From an uncultured Clostridia bacterium (lineage in GTDB: Bacteria > Bacillota > Clostridia > Christensenellales > Borkfalkiaceae): a stretch of 52,580 nt of DNA. The notes below the pieces were generated by a model, which was given only the letters and a program-made list of their open reading frames with translations, was not told where the DNA came from and searched no databases. Location: assembly GCA_947631325.1 (NCBI GenBank), contig CANRKX010000006.1:1-52580 (forward strand), given 5' to 3'. Positions 1-9,614 of this stretch are shown here, piece after piece. The first letter of the stretch is position 1. Every line of letters begins with the position of its first letter. Both the position numbers and the translations under genes were made by a program.

Positions 1-157
1 CCCCTTTTTTTGATATACTCTATACTAATTATAATCATTTTGCAAGCCGAAAAAGCCCGATTGAACTCCACGAGTCGAAAAAGGCGGGGAACTTTAAAAT
101 TTTTTGACTCTACCACCGAAATTTCATACTCTACTCACAGTAGAATGGGCAATTTGC

Positions 158-186
158 TTGTGTTTTTTTTGTATATATGTTAAAAT
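158..186 (+). promoter_or_regulatory. Promoter of the XRE regulator gene, probably leaderless
   Basis: A -10 box TAAAAT at 181-186 carries an upstream TG (extended -10). A weak -35, TTGTGT, lies 17 bp upstream at 158-163. Six bases separate the -10 from the ATG at 193, so the predicted transcript would begin at the start codon. No Shine-Dalgarno sequence is present. The rest of 1-157 shows only AT-rich sequence and a small inverted repeat (TCTAC/GTAGA) near 130-145. Confidence 0.5.
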
Positions 187-192
187 ATCGCT

Positions 193-804
193 ATGGATGA
201 TTTGAAGGACGTTATAGCTAAAAATCTTGTGGAGTTGAGGACGCAGGCGGGACTGACGCAGCTGCAGCTTGCCGAGATGCTCAACTATTCGGATAAAGCA
301 GTCTCGAAATGGGAGAGGGGGGAAGCCATTCCCGATCTGAGGGTGTTGATACAGCTGTCGCAGATATACGGAATTACCCTTGACGGGCTGGTTTCGGGGG
401 CGGCACCCGCGGTGAGCGCGCAGCCCAAAAAGCACATCGCTTCGAAGAGGGCGTTTATAGTGGCGTTGAGCGTAATTTTGGTGTGGTTCGTGGCGACGGG
501 GGTGTATGCCCTGTTCTTCTTTATACCCGTGACGGCGGAATACGCATACCTTGTATTCGTCGTCGCGCCCCTGCCGACGGGCATAGTTTTGACGGTGTTC
601 TCGGTAAAATGGGGCAACAGGGTGACAAACGCGGCGGCAATATCGGTGATACTGTGGGCGTGCGTGCTGATTTTCCATATATACGTCATAACCTTTTCGC
701 AGTTTTCCAAGATATATTTCCTGTATATCGTGGCGGCGGTGTTTGAGATACTTATAATTCTGTGGTTCGTATACAGGTGGTATTCGGCGAAAAAGGGAAA
801 GTGA
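193..804 (+). CDS. XRE/Cro-CI family regulator with C-terminal membrane segments
   Basis: Predicted DNA-binding regulator. Residues about 8-62 form an HTH_3 domain with the typical recognition stretch SDKAVSKWERG and the IPDLRVL segment. A short linker leads to about four hydrophobic stretches (residues about 84-198), so the HTH domain is probably tethered to the membrane, a common clostridial architecture. The C-terminal part has no enzyme motif I recognise; sensing of envelope state is inference. The start is fixed by homology at the HTH N-terminus, although no ribosome-binding site precedes it (see the promoter entry). gltX follows after 12 bp, so the two are probably co-transcribed. The target genes are unknown. 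Confidence 0.85.
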   Translation: MDDLKDVIAKNLVELRTQAGLTQLQLAEMLNYSDKAVSKWERGEAIPDLRVLIQLSQIYGITLDGLVSGAAPAVSAQPKKHIASKRAFIVALSVILVWFVATGVYALFFFIPVTAEYAYLVFVVAPLPTGIVLTVFSVKWGNRVTNAAAISVILWACVLIFHIYVITFSQFSKIYFLYIVAAVFEILIILWFVYRWYSAKKGK

Positions 805-816
805 GAGGATAGTACT

Positions 817-2472
817 ATGGATTTAAATAAACTTGCGGACGCGCTTATCCCCGACGAGGGGCTGCTTCCGCCCGAAGAATACGAAATAATTTTCCCTCCG
901 CGCGAGATGAAGAAGGGCGCCGAGGTCACCCGACTTGCGCCCTCGCCCACGGGATTTATACACCTCGGCAACCTCTATTCGGCGCTCGCGGACGAGAGGG
1001 CGGCGCACACGACGGGCGGGGTGTTTTACCTGCGCATTGAGGACACCGACGAAAAGAGGAAGGTGGAGGGCGCGGTGGAGAGCGTCATCCGTTCCCTGAA
1101 ATACTTCGGCATAAACTTCGACGAGGGGGCGGAGATAGATTCGCCGCTCAACGTTTACGGACCCTACTACCAAAGGCAGAGGGCAAAGATATACAGAAGT
1201 TTTGTGAAAAAGCTCATAAAAGAGGGCAGGGCGTACCCCTGTTTCTGCACCGAAGAGGAGCTGGAAAAGATACGCGCCGAACAGACCGAAAAGAAGTTGG
1301 TTACGGGATATTATGGTGCGTATGCCAAGTGCAGGGGGCTTTCGGAGGAGCAGATATATAAAAATCTCGCCGAGAAAAAGCCCTATGTGATAAGGCTGAA
1401 ATCGATGGGAGACGTCAACGTAAAACACCCCTTTCACGACGCAATAAAGGGGGAGATAACGGTCACCGAGAACGACCAGGACGTGGTCATATTGAAGTCG
1501 GACGGAATTCCCACCTATCACTTCGCCCATGCAATAGACGACCATTTTATGCGCACGACGCTCGTCATTAGGGGGGAAGAATGGCTTTCGAGCCTGCCCA
1601 TACACATAGAACTGTTCTCGGTTTTGGGCTTCAAGCCGCCGAGATATGCGCACACCTGCTCGCTGATGAAAGTGGACGGCGAGACCAAGAGGAAGCTTTC
1701 AAAGCGCAAGGACCCCGAGCTGTCGTTAGATTATTACAGGAAGGCGGGATATTACCCCGAGGCGGTCATAAGATATCTGATGACGCTATTAAATTCCGAC
1801 TTCGAAGAGTGGACGTTGAAGTTCCCCCAAGCCGACTGGCACGACTTCAAATTCAGAATTGAGAAGATGGGCAAGAGCGGGGCGTTATTCGACCTCGACA
1901 AGCTATCCGACGTCTCCAAAACTCTGATATCCACCAAATCGCCCGAGGATATATACGACTTTTTGAAGGGCTGGACGGACGAATTCGGAAATGAGAAGGA
2001 CCGTGCGCACTTTGAGGAGCGGGAGTATATAATAAAAATATTGAACCTTATAATGGGCACGGGCGGCAAGAAGAGGAGAAAGGACATCGAGCGCGCCGAG
2101 CAGGGCGTGAGGTTGATGGATTACTTCTTTGACGACAGTTTTGCGCCCCGATATGAGTTCCGCTTTGATAGGGAGACGGTGGACGCCGTTTTGGAAAGAT
2201 TTGAAAGGCTTTACGACCCCGCAGACGACAACGGCGCGTGGTTTTCAAAGGTGAAGAGCGTGGCGGCGGAGTTGGGCTTTGCCGCGGAGATGGCGGACTT
2301 TAAGCTTCGACCCGAGGCGTACAGGGGGAGCGTTGCAGACGTTGCCGAGATTTTGAGGATTGCCGTGACGGGAAGTGCGAACTCGCCCGATTTGTGCACC
2401 ATTATGTCAATTTTGGGCAAGGAGAGGTGCGTTGCGAGGTTGAGAGCGGCGAGGATGAGGGGGAAGGAATAA
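817..2472 (+). CDS. gltX: Glutamate--tRNA ligase
   Basis: Charges tRNA-Glu with glutamate in the cytoplasm. It is a class I synthetase: the HIGH motif appears as HLGN at residues 49-52 within APSPTGFIHLGN, FYLRIEDTD follows, and the KMSKS loop is KLSKR at about 293-297. At 551 residues it is longer than the usual bacterial enzyme (about 485). It has a roughly 35-residue N-terminal extension before the Rossmann core, as in the longer clostridial GltX form. A good ribosome-binding site (AGAGGA) lies at 803-808. It follows the membrane-tethered XRE gene closely. No T-box leader is visible. Whether it discriminates tRNA-Glu from tRNA-Gln cannot be judged, and gatCAB is not in the window. Confidence 0.95.
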   Translation: MDLNKLADALIPDEGLLPPEEYEIIFPPREMKKGAEVTRLAPSPTGFIHLGNLYSALADERAAHTTGGVFYLRIEDTDEKRKVEGAVESVIRSLKYFGINFDEGAEIDSPLNVYGPYYQRQRAKIYRSFVKKLIKEGRAYPCFCTEEELEKIRAEQTEKKLVTGYYGAYAKCRGLSEEQIYKNLAEKKPYVIRLKSMGDVNVKHPFHDAIKGEITVTENDQDVVILKSDGIPTYHFAHAIDDHFMRTTLVIRGEEWLSSLPIHIELFSVLGFKPPRYAHTCSLMKVDGETKRKLSKRKDPELSLDYYRKAGYYPEAVIRYLMTLLNSDFEEWTLKFPQADWHDFKFRIEKMGKSGALFDLDKLSDVSKTLISTKSPEDIYDFLKGWTDEFGNEKDRAHFEEREYIIKILNLIMGTGGKKRRKDIERAEQGVRLMDYFFDDSFAPRYEFRFDRETVDAVLERFERLYDPADDNGAWFSKVKSVAAELGFAAEMADFKLRPEAYRGSVADVAEILRIAVTGSANSPDLCTIMSILGKERCVARLRAARMRGKE

Positions 2473-2495
2473 AGAGGTTGCGGGGTGAAAGGGAA

Positions 2496-2653
2496 ACCTT
2501 CTCTCCCCCGAACCTTTGGGTTCGGGTACTCTCCCCCTTAGAAAGTGGGAAAGTCAAAATGAGGTGAAATTATTAGAAGTAGTCGCCGCATACCCGATGG
2601 GATTCTTCGGCAGGCGCGCGGCGTTCACGCCGCGCGCCGCTCAGAATGACAGC
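2496..2653 (+). repeat. Composite intergenic repeat A+B, copy 1
   Basis: Module A (2496-2565) starts 24 bp after the gltX stop. It contains a CGAACC-TTT-GGTTCG hairpin flanked by two copies of a CTCTCCCCC arm, then the partner arm GTGGGAAAGT. Module B (2573-2653) begins TAGAAGTAGTCGCCG, holds a long inverted repeat (GCGCGCGGCGT/ACGCCGCGCGC) and ends GCTCAGAATGACAG. No gene is visible in 2473-2908. Confidence 0.85.
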
Positions 2654-2676
2654 AAGGGAGGGGCGCGGTTATTATT

Positions 2677-2724
2677 GTTAATCATAAGCAATGCTCATCA
2701 TAAGCCGTGCCCATAGAAAGACGC
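2677..2724 (+). repeat. 16-bp tandem repeat, three degenerate units
   Basis: Units begin at 2677, 2693 and 2709. The middle one reads GCTCATCATAAGCCGT. The same unit forms a five-copy array at 37197-37275. Confidence 0.7.
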
Positions 2725-2768
2725 GGGACAGAGATGCGAGCAGGCAAGGAATAATAAGGAAAAATAAT

Positions 2769-2850
2769 TAGAAGTAGGCACCGCATACCCTATGGGATTC
2801 TTCGACAGGAGCGCGGCGTTCACGCCGCGCTCCGCTCAGAATGACAGCAT
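2769..2850 (+). repeat. Module B repeat, copy 2 (solo)
   Basis: TAGAAGTAGGCACCGCAT start, a perfect inverted repeat GGAGCGCGGCGT/ACGCCGCGCTCC, then the GCTCAGAATGACAG end. It has no adjacent A module. It is followed by a 17-base stretch (2870-2886, GTTTATACGAAGCGCGA) shared with 37381 and 39315. Confidence 0.8.
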
Positions 2851-2908
2851 TGGAAGAGCCGCGCAAAATGTTTATACGAAGCGCGAAAGTAGTACAAAGG
2901 AGAGGAAT

Positions 2909-3640
2909 ATGGAGATAGTAACAGCGTTACTTGTGGCGGCGTTTCTGTTCATCACCGGCAGCATGCTCGGGTGGGTGACGGAAGTGCTGTTCAGAAGATT
3001 TTTTACGGCTAAGAAATGGATAAATCCCGGGTTCCTTACAGGTCCCTATCTGCCCCTGTACGGCTTCGGACTGGCGGGGCTGTTCGCCGTTTCGTTTTTA
3101 CCGATATATACGGGTTACGCGTGGCTCGACGCCATACTTATAATACTTATAATGGGCGTCACGATGACGCTAATCGAGTACATAGCGGGGCTGATATTCA
3201 TAAAGGGAATGAAGATAAAGCTTTGGGATTACTCCAACAGGTGGGGAAACGTGCAGGGCATAATTTGCCCGCTGTTTTCGCTGTTTTGGCTGATTGTGGC
3301 GGCGTTCTACTACCTTGTCATAAGGCTGTATGTGATTGACGCGGTGGTGTGGTTTGTCGAAAATATAGAGTTTTCCTTTGTGGTGGGGCTGTTTCTCGGC
3401 GTGTTTTTGGTCGATTTGGGGCACTCGCTGCATATTTCGGCGAAGATACGCGCGTTTGCGAAGAAGCATGAGATTGTCGTGTCCTTCGAGAAGTTGAAGG
3501 AGAGCGTGAAAGATAAGATTGAGTCGATTGGCAGCAAGGCGAGCTTTGTGTTCCCCTTTAAGTCGGCGAGACCCTTGGACGATGAGTTGGAGAGTTACAA
3601 GGACGAACAGGAGAAGGGGAAGGAGAGAGAGACCCATTGA
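2909..3640 (+). CDS. Polytopic membrane protein of the CmpB / putative ABC-permease (PF06541-like) family
   Basis: 243-residue integral membrane protein with about five or six hydrophobic segments in residues 1-180, containing GWVTEVLFRRF and NPGFLTGPYLPLYG, which match the family annotated as putative ABC transporter type IV (CmpB). The C-terminal 60 residues are charged and cytoplasmic. The transport substrate is unknown and no ATPase partner is adjacent. I place the start at the ATG at 2909, behind the strong AAAGGAGAGG site. The frame stays open upstream to 2792, but that extension is the translated repeat and has no family similarity. Repeats flank the gene on both sides, so it is probably a single transcription unit. 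Confidence 0.8.
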   Translation: MEIVTALLVAAFLFITGSMLGWVTEVLFRRFFTAKKWINPGFLTGPYLPLYGFGLAGLFAVSFLPIYTGYAWLDAILIILIMGVTMTLIEYIAGLIFIKGMKIKLWDYSNRWGNVQGIICPLFSLFWLIVAAFYYLVIRLYVIDAVVWFVENIEFSFVVGLFLGVFLVDLGHSLHISAKIRAFAKKHEIVVSFEKLKESVKDKIESIGSKASFVFPFKSARPLDDELESYKDEQEKGKERETH

Positions 3641-3647
3641 GCGGGCG

Positions 3648-3803
3648 ACCTTCTCTCCCCCGAACCTTGGGGTTCGGGTACTCTCCCCCGTAAACGGTGG
3701 AAAGTTATAATGAGGTGGGATTATTAGAAGTAATCGCCGAGACCACGGGGGGATATTTCGACTGCGCTCGACTTATAAGTCTCGCTTCGCTCAATATGAC
3801 AGG
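3648..3803 (+). repeat. Composite intergenic repeat A+B, copy 3
   Basis: Module A begins 8 bp after the stop codon: CGAACC/GGTTCG hairpin, then CTCTCCCCCG-TAA-ACGGTGG stem. Module B (3724-3803) ends GCTCAATATGACAG. No gene is visible in 3641-4029. Confidence 0.85.
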
Positions 3804-3885
3804 AAGAGATGAGCCGCGGCGTTGTGTGTCACAAAAAATTTTAAAATAATAAAAAAACAATATGACCAAGCTCGATAAGGAAGCG

Positions 3886-4017
3886 TTGCGGAGATGCGAG
3901 CAGAACAAGGAGAGCGCGGATTGTCCCGACGGGAGCGTACAATGAAGTACGTGACCGAGGGCAAACGCAAGCTCGACACAGTTATGCGAAGTATATACGC
4001 GGCGCGCAAGTATAGAC
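3886..4017 (+). repeat. Repeat module D, copy 1, with a GTAC hairpin
   Basis: About 130 bp similar to 37276-37410. It holds the stem-loop CGTAC-AATGAA-GTACG (3936-3951). In the other copy the stem is GTGTAC/GTACAC. It lies directly upstream of the ABC exporter ORF and may act in its leader. Confidence 0.6.
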
Positions 4018-4029
4018 AGAGGTGCTAAT

Positions 4030-6981
4030 ATGCTTGAGTTGATAAATATAACAAAAGACTATCCCGTGGCGGGGGGAAAGGTGCAGGCGTTAAAGGGCGT
4101 CAGCATCAAGTTCAGAAAGAATGAGTTCGTCTCCATTCTCGGCGCTTCGGGCTGCGGAAAAACCACCCTCTTAAACATTATAGGCGGGCTCGACAAGTAC
4201 ACGTCGGGCGACCTTCTGATTGAGGGAGTCAGTACCAAGCAGTACGGCGACAGGGATTGGGATACCTACCGCAACCATTCGATAGGCTTTATCTTCCAGA
4301 GCTATCACCTTATACCCCAACAGACAATTTTGCAGAACGTGGAGCTTGCGCTCACCATTGCGGGCGTTGCCAAGGACGAGAGGAAGAGAAGGGCGATTGA
4401 AGCCCTCGAAAAGGTGGGGCTTTCGGATAAATTGAACAACCGACCCAACCAGCTTTCGGGCGGGCAGGCGCAGAGGGTGGCGATTGCGCGCGCCCTTATA
4501 AACGACCCCGAAATAGTGCTCGCCGACGAGCCGACGGGCGCGCTCGACTCCAAGACCAGCGTGCAGATAATGGAGCTTTTGAAGGAAATCTCCAAGGACA
4601 GACTCGTTATTATGGTCACGCACAACCCCGAGCTTGCCGAGAAGTACTCGACGAGAATTATAAGGCTGTTGGACGGAACGGTGACCGACGACAGCATGCC
4701 TTACGACGGCGGGGAAGAGGGCTTGGATAAGGGATATGCAGGGGGCAATTTACAAAATAACAATAATGACGCTATCATTGGCGAGGACGGCGGGAAAGAA
4801 GAGGACGGCGACACAGCCGAGAAAAAAGAGCAGATAGAAAGCCCGAACGCCGAGGAGAGCGGAGAGGAGAAAGAAGGCGGGGCGGCAATACCCCAAAAGA
4901 AAAAGACCAACAAGGGCAGAAAGAAAAAGACTTCGATGTCCTTTGGGATGGCGTTTATGCTGTCGCTCAAAAACCTGCTGTCGAAGAGCAAGCGGACAAT
5001 TATGGTCTCCATTGCGGGGAGCATAGGAATTATAGGCGTCTCGATGGTGCTCGCCATTTCCGCGGGCGTGCAGGGCTACATCGATAAGATGGAGGACGAC
5101 ATGCTGTCGGGCTATCCCCTTACGGTGGCGGAGATGGCGGTGGATATAAATTCGCTTATGGGCACAGCCGCCGAGCAGAATACCAAGGTGGACCCGAGAA
5201 GGATAGACGACAAGGTGTACGTGGATTCGGTTGTAGACAGCCTGATGGAGATGAACAACGCCTTTGTCACCAATATAGTGAGCGAGCAATACATAGACTA
5301 TGTGAAGAAGATGCCCGAGAGCTACTATAACGCCATAACATACGATTACGGCACACAGATGGCGAACAATATCTTCGCCGAATATCACATTAAGGACGGC
5401 GACGAGGGGGAGATGATTTCCGTCACGGGAATAAGGCAGACCTATTCGTCGGTGCTCATGAATATTGCGACGAGCGATAAGGCAAACGAGGCGTTTATGT
5501 ACTTTGCGGGATATATCCCCATGGTGCGCTCGTTCAGTCAATTGCCCGACAACTATAACTATGTGCTGTCGCAGTACGACATAGTGGCGACGAGTCTCGG
5601 AAAGACGGAAAATCTGACAGAGAGCCAGCTTGAGGACATTTTCGAAAATAAAGACAGCCTTATAATGGTTTTGAACAACGGGGCGACGAGCGATTTGGAC
5701 CTTGCGCAGTACGGATTTGTGTCGCAGAATTACTTTATAGACTATGCCGAGAACGTCAAGCACATTGCGCAGGACGGAAAAGAGGTGACGAACGAGAACA
5801 ATCCCGACCTCATAAACTTTGACTATTCGCAGTTCCTCGGGGGAGACAAGGCGCACTTCAGGTGGTACCCTGCGGATACTGTGTACGTGCCCGTGGACGA
5901 GGGGGAGAAAATACCCCTTCCGAGCGATATTACGACGGCGACTTCGCAGTTTGCCGAATATAAATATCTGCCCAAAGAGAGCGAATTTGATGAAAACCGC
6001 GAAAAGGGAGACGACGTTGATTTGAAGGTCAAGGTAATACTCCAAAAGAAGGAGGGCGTTTCCTACGGGTGCCTTGCTTCGGGAATGTACTACACTAAGG
6101 CGCTGTCCGACCACGCCTTAAAGACGGGCAGAGAGAGCAAGCTTGCAAAATACATAAACGAACACGGAGCGTTGGCGGGGGTGCCGTATATGCTATCATA
6201 CCAATACCCCGCAGACGTGGTGCACAATCCCATTATTCCAAACTATCTCATTTCGCAATCGGACAATATGATGGAACGGGTGATGGGGTCGTTTACGGGG
6301 AGCGATGCGGTCAACAATAAATATAAAATCGACCTATCATACGTCGGGGCGGGCGAACTTCCAAAGACTTTCGAGATATACCCCCTCGACTTCGAGAAAA
6401 AGGAGCTTGTGACAGATTACCTCGACGGGTGGAACGACATGTGCGAGAGCAAAGCCGAATATACATACACGGCGGCGGACGGGAGCGAGGTTAAAATAAC
6501 CTTAGACGAGGACTATGAAATTGAATACACCGACACGGTTGGGTTGATAATCAGTATGGTCAACACGATGATTGAGATGATAACCGTGGCGTTGGTGGCG
6601 TTCACCGCGCTGTCGCTCGTCGTATCTACTGTCATGGTGGGCATTATAACCTATGTGTCCGTCGTCGAGAGGATAAAGGAGATAGGAATTCTGCGCGCCG
6701 TGGGTGCGAGAAAGAAGGACATAAAGCGACTGTTCATGGCGGAGACCTTTATAATAGGGCTTGCGGCGGGAATTGTCGGCATTGCGGTGACATATATACT
6801 GTCGCTCATATTGAATCTGATAATAGGGGGGCTGTTCGGAATTTATACCATTGCGGCTCTCCCCATATGGCAGGCGGTTATCATGGTGCTGATAAGCGTG
6901 ATGCTGACGCTCATTTCGGGGCTGTTGCCCGCGGCGGCGGCGGCGAAAAAGGACCCCGTTGTGGCGTTGAGGACGGAGTGA
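4030..6981 (+). CDS. MacB-like ABC exporter: ATPase fused to an FtsX-type permease
   Basis: 983-residue fused ABC protein. The nucleotide-binding domain (about 1-225) has Walker [10 protein letters not shown], signature LSGGQ, Walker [12 protein letters not shown] and an H-loop (VTHN), all intact. An acidic then lysine-rich linker (about 226-310) leads to TM1 (about 318-345), a large extracytoplasmic domain of about 500 residues, and three C-terminal TM helices with the FtsX-type segment [21 protein letters not shown]. This is the MacB mechanotransmission architecture. Peptides, lipids or drugs are typical substrates; the actual one is unknown. Likely a homodimer. The start is at 4030, with AGAGG nearby (4018-4022). 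Repeats lie on both sides. Confidence 0.9.
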   Translation: MLELINITKDYPVAGGKVQALKGVSIKFRKNEFVSILGASGCGKTTLLNIIGGLDKYTSGDLLIEGVSTKQYGDRDWDTYRNHSIGFIFQSYHLIPQQTILQNVELALTIAGVAKDERKRRAIEALEKVGLSDKLNNRPNQLSGGQAQRVAIARALINDPEIVLADEPTGALDSKTSVQIMELLKEISKDRLVIMVTHNPELAEKYSTRIIRLLDGTVTDDSMPYDGGEEGLDKGYAGGNLQNNNNDAIIGEDGGKEEDGDTAEKKEQIESPNAEESGEEKEGGAAIPQKKKTNKGRKKKTSMSFGMAFMLSLKNLLSKSKRTIMVSIAGSIGIIGVSMVLAISAGVQGYIDKMEDDMLSGYPLTVAEMAVDINSLMGTAAEQNTKVDPRRIDDKVYVDSVVDSLMEMNNAFVTNIVSEQYIDYVKKMPESYYNAITYDYGTQMANNIFAEYHIKDGDEGEMISVTGIRQTYSSVLMNIATSDKANEAFMYFAGYIPMVRSFSQLPDNYNYVLSQYDIVATSLGKTENLTESQLEDIFENKDSLIMVLNNGATSDLDLAQYGFVSQNYFIDYAENVKHIAQDGKEVTNENNPDLINFDYSQFLGGDKAHFRWYPADTVYVPVDEGEKIPLPSDITTATSQFAEYKYLPKESEFDENREKGDDVDLKVKVILQKKEGVSYGCLASGMYYTKALSDHALKTGRESKLAKYINEHGALAGVPYMLSYQYPADVVHNPIIPNYLISQSDNMMERVMGSFTGSDAVNNKYKIDLSYVGAGELPKTFEIYPLDFEKKELVTDYLDGWNDMCESKAEYTYTAADGSEVKITLDEDYEIEYTDTVGLIISMVNTMIEMITVALVAFTALSLVVSTVMVGIITYVSVVERIKEIGILRAVGARKKDIKRLFMAETFIIGLAAGIVGIAVTYILSLILNLIIGGLFGIYTIAALPIWQAVIMVLISVMLTLISGLLPAAAAAKKDPVVALRTE

Positions 6982-6993
6982 GCTGCCGAAACA

Positions 6994-7158
6994 ACCTTCT
7001 CTCCCCCGCGTTTTAAGAACGCGGGTACTCTCCCCCGTAAACGGGGGAAAGGTATAATAAGGATATAATAAATAGAAGTAATAACCGAGACCACGAGGGG
7101 ATTCTTCCACTCAATCGAACCTGCTTCGCAGGATTCTCATTCGGTCAGAATGACAACA
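6994..7158 (+). repeat. Composite intergenic repeat A+B, copy 4
   Basis: Module A begins 13 bp after the ABC stop. Its inner hairpin is CGCGTT-TTAAG-AACGCG, a different sequence from copy 1 but still paired. The second stem, CCCCCGT-AA-ACGGGGG, is near-perfect. Module B (7073-7158) contains CCTGC/GCAGG and ends GGTCAGAATGACA. Confidence 0.85.
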
Positions 7159-7257
7159 TGGAACGAGCTCGGATATTATTGTAAATAGGAAGCCGTGGCG
7201 CGGAATGACAGCATAGGACGGGCGGGGTTATAAATATATAAATAGGGAGGAAAAAAT

Positions 7258-8079
7258 ATGGATAAATATAAACTTAACGACGGAGTGGAAATTCCGAGTA
7301 TCGGGTTGGGGACGTGGCAGTCGGAGAAGAGCGACGCGTATAGGGCGACGCTGGCGGCTATCGCATGCGGTTACAGACATATCGACACCGCGTACGCTTA
7401 CGAAAACGAGGACGCAGTGGGGCGCGCCGTCAAGGACTGCGCCTTGAGCCGCGACCAAATATTTATAGGCACAAAACTGCCCTCGCATATCAAGAGTTAC
7501 GACGGGGCGAAGGAGTACCTTGAACTGTCGCTTAAAGCGTTGGGCACGGACTATGTGGACCTATATATGATACACGCGCCGTGGCCGTGGATCGCGCCCG
7601 GGACGGACTGCACTGAGGGAAATATCGAGGCTTTCCGCGCCATGATAGACATGAAGGCGGAGGGGAAAATAAGGACTGTGGGCGTTTCCAACTTCAACGG
7701 CGAGCAGATAGACAGCATAATTGCGGCGACGGGCGTGACGCCGTCGGTCAATCAGATAAGATTTTTTATCGGCAATACCCAGCAGCCCATATATGAATAT
7801 TGCCAAAAGAAGGGCATACTCGTCGAGGCATATTCGCCGCTTGCGACGGGGAAGATGGGCGAGGTGGACAAGATAGGCGAGATGGCGGCAAAATACGGCG
7901 TGTCGTTTGCGAAGATTTGCATTGCTTACTGTCTGCAAAAGGGGACGCTGCCGCTGCCCAAGTCGGTGACGCCCGCGAGGATTGCCGAAAATTTTGAAGT
8001 GGGCGTGGTCATTTCCGACGAGGACATAGCTGTGTTGGACGGCATTAAGGGGCTGTTCCCGAGGCCTTATAGGAGTTGA
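7258..8079 (+). CDS. Aldo/keto reductase
   Basis: NAD(P)H-dependent carbonyl reductase of the AKR superfamily: a 273-residue TIM barrel of usual length. The catalytic tetrad is visible as D43, Y48, K73 and H106. Signature regions are GYRHIDTAYAYENE, the GKIRTVGVSNFN strand and LPKSVTPARIAENF near the cofactor site. It resembles the 2,5-diketo-gluconate reductase-like branch found widely in Bacillota; the physiological substrate cannot be told from sequence. A strong AGGGAGGA site precedes the ATG. Single gene between two repeat clusters, with no operon partner. Confidence 0.9.
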   Translation: MDKYKLNDGVEIPSIGLGTWQSEKSDAYRATLAAIACGYRHIDTAYAYENEDAVGRAVKDCALSRDQIFIGTKLPSHIKSYDGAKEYLELSLKALGTDYVDLYMIHAPWPWIAPGTDCTEGNIEAFRAMIDMKAEGKIRTVGVSNFNGEQIDSIIAATGVTPSVNQIRFFIGNTQQPIYEYCQKKGILVEAYSPLATGKMGEVDKIGEMAAKYGVSFAKICIAYCLQKGTLPLPKSVTPARIAENFEVGVVISDEDIAVLDGIKGLFPRPYRS

Positions 8080-8095
8080 GGGGGCTGACGAAACA

Positions 8096-8280
8096 ACCTT
8101 CATCCGTCTTTTTCTCGCTTTGCTACGAAAAAGACACCTTCCCCCTTACAAAGTGGGAAGGGTATAATAAGGTGGGATATTTAGAAATAGTCGCCGCATA
8201 CCCGATGGGATATTTCGTCGTACCGCTGCGATAGCAGACTACGCGCGGCGTGAACGCCGCGCTCCGCTCAGGATGACAGC
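8096..8280 (+). repeat. Composite intergenic repeat A'+B, copy 5
   Basis: Variant A' starts 17 bp after the stop with stem GTCTTTTTC/GAAAAAGAC, then CCTTCCC/GGGAAGG. Module B (8182-8280) carries GCGCGGCGT/ACGCCGCGC and ends GCTCAGGATGACAG. Nothing else is seen in 8080-8385 apart from AT-rich sequence and the next gene's ribosome-binding site. Confidence 0.85.
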
Positions 8281-8385
8281 ATTGTGTGAGCCGCGCTTTG
8301 GGAAAACACATACGCGGTAGAACGGGCGGATAAGATATAAATAAAGAAATAAACTGCCGAAAATAAAGGCGGGAAGGAGTTATAT

Positions 8386-9273
8386 ATGAAAAAGTCAAAG
8401 AAAAAAAGTGTGGTGGCGAAAGTTGCCGTTTGCCTTGCGGCGGCGGCTATGACAATTGCCGTGGCGTTCACGGCGGGGTGCTCGATTGCAGAGTATGAGG
8501 GAGAGTACTCATACCCCAATCAATGGGCTCCCACTGCGCCCTACTATGGCATTAAGGTCAACGTGAAGGTGCAGACCGACAAGAAGGGCGACAGAATAAG
8601 GGAAGTCAAGATTGTGGACAGCGACTATGTATCCGTCACCGAGACTTGGGAGGATAAACAGGTTTGGCTGGACGGCGTGGACGAGCTGGTGACCAAGTAC
8701 CGCGGCAGATACCTTGCGGACGTGCTCTGCGAGACGGTTGAAACGGACGCAAACGGACAGCCCGAGACCCGCGACAACCAGCCCGGGCAGGCGCAGACCT
8801 TCGGGGGGCTTATCGTAACGGGCGCGACGCAGGGGTCGGGAAGGCTTTTGCTCGCCGTGCAGGACGCCCTCGAAAAGGCGGCGAAGGACCTTGGATATGA
8901 ATTCAAGGACGGCGAATACGAATATCCCAACGCGTGGTCTCCCGCTGCGCCGCATTACGGAATGAAGGTGCGCGTCATGGTGCGGGACGGCATAATATAC
9001 GGCGTCAAGAAGCTGAAGAGCGACTATGTGGAAGTTTCGGCGGACAACGCGGCGGCGGGTTGGAAGAGCTCGATGTGGACAAATTACGAGGCGGACGCAT
9101 TCAAAAAATATGCGGGGATCAAAGTTGAGGACGTGCTTGCGGTGGGGACGACGATGTCGACGTCCGTGCCCGGGCAGGTTGACGGGCTTACCGACGAGAA
9201 CCTTGTGATTGCGGGGGCGACGCAGAGTTCGGGAAGGCTGTTGCTTGCGGTGCAGAATGCGCTGAAGAAGTGA
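8386..9273 (+). CDS. Lipoprotein with two tandem FMN-binding-like domains
   Basis: 295 residues. A signal peptide ends in lipobox TAGC (Cys32), so the protein is predicted to be lipid-anchored outside the membrane. It consists of two similar halves (about 36-165 and 172-295). Each starts with YPNxWxPxAPxYG, followed by a VKV/VRV beta strand, and each ends with GATQxSGRLLLAVQxAL (Thr148 and Thr279 in the GAT motif). The GAT-then-Ser/Gly-then-AV pattern is that of the FMN-binding domain (PF04205; RnfG/NqrC), where the Thr can be covalently flavinylated by ApbE. I infer a bi-flavin extracytosolic electron carrier. The first halves of the motifs (IVTGAT, VIAGAT) are not perfect matches to the flavinylation consensus. 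No apbE or redox partner is in the window. GAAGGAG precedes the ATG. Confidence 0.7.
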   Translation: MKKSKKKSVVAKVAVCLAAAAMTIAVAFTAGCSIAEYEGEYSYPNQWAPTAPYYGIKVNVKVQTDKKGDRIREVKIVDSDYVSVTETWEDKQVWLDGVDELVTKYRGRYLADVLCETVETDANGQPETRDNQPGQAQTFGGLIVTGATQGSGRLLLAVQDALEKAAKDLGYEFKDGEYEYPNAWSPAAPHYGMKVRVMVRDGIIYGVKKLKSDYVEVSADNAAAGWKSSMWTNYEADAFKKYAGIKVEDVLAVGTTMSTSVPGQVDGLTDENLVIAGATQSSGRLLLAVQNALKK

Positions 9274-9289
9274 GAAAAAATCATCGCTC

Positions 9290-9536
9290 GCCTTCTCTCC
9301 CACGAACCTTTGGGTTCGTGTACTCTCCCCCGCTTGCGGGGGAAAGTTATAATGAGGTGGGATTATTAGAAATAGTCGCCGCATACCCGGGGGGATATTT
9401 CGACTGCGCTCGACTTTTAAGTCTCGCTCCGCTCAATATGACATGTTGGGACGGGCGGGATTCTTAATCGCTCTGCCGTTTCCCAAAGGGAACCCTCGGC
9501 AGGGCTTCGGGCTTACGCCCTCGCGCAATATGACAG
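9290..9536 (+). repeat. Composite intergenic repeat A+B+C, copy 6
   Basis: Module A (9290-9360) has stems CGAACC/GGTTCG and CCCCCGC-TT-GCGGGGG. Module B (9367-9443) ends GCTCAATATGACA. Module C (9460-9536) is a nested hairpin, CTGCCG/CGGCAG enclosing TTCCC/GGGAA, ending GCGCAATATGACAG. No gene in 9274-9614. Confidence 0.85.
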
Positions 9537-9614
9537 CACGGGACGGCAATAATAAAAAAATACAATAGTTATAACGATAAAAAATACAAAAAATGTTAAT
9601 ATATAGGTGAATTT

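Noticed and set aside
2500-2545. GGTTCGGGTACTC in module A looking like a tRNA T-arm
   Set aside because: No acceptor, D or anticodon arms can be drawn around it; the T-arm-like string is one side of the variable hairpin.
2516-2716. Small plus-strand ORFs inside repeats (also near 9270-9467, 36796-37089 and 38902-39147)
   Set aside because: They translate module A/B repeats (GFFDRSAAFTPRSAQND-type peptides) and have no ribosome-binding site; typical spurious repeat peptides.
2792-2908. 39-codon N-terminal extension of the CmpB-type membrane protein
   Set aside because: Encoded by module B and D sequence; the ATG at 2909 has an excellent ribosome-binding site and starts the first TM segment.
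4750-6114. Long minus-strand frame (454 codons) opposite the ABC exporter
   Set aside because: Lies wholly inside the intact, motif-bearing ABC gene; no ribosome-binding site or domain; composition typical of an antisense shadow.
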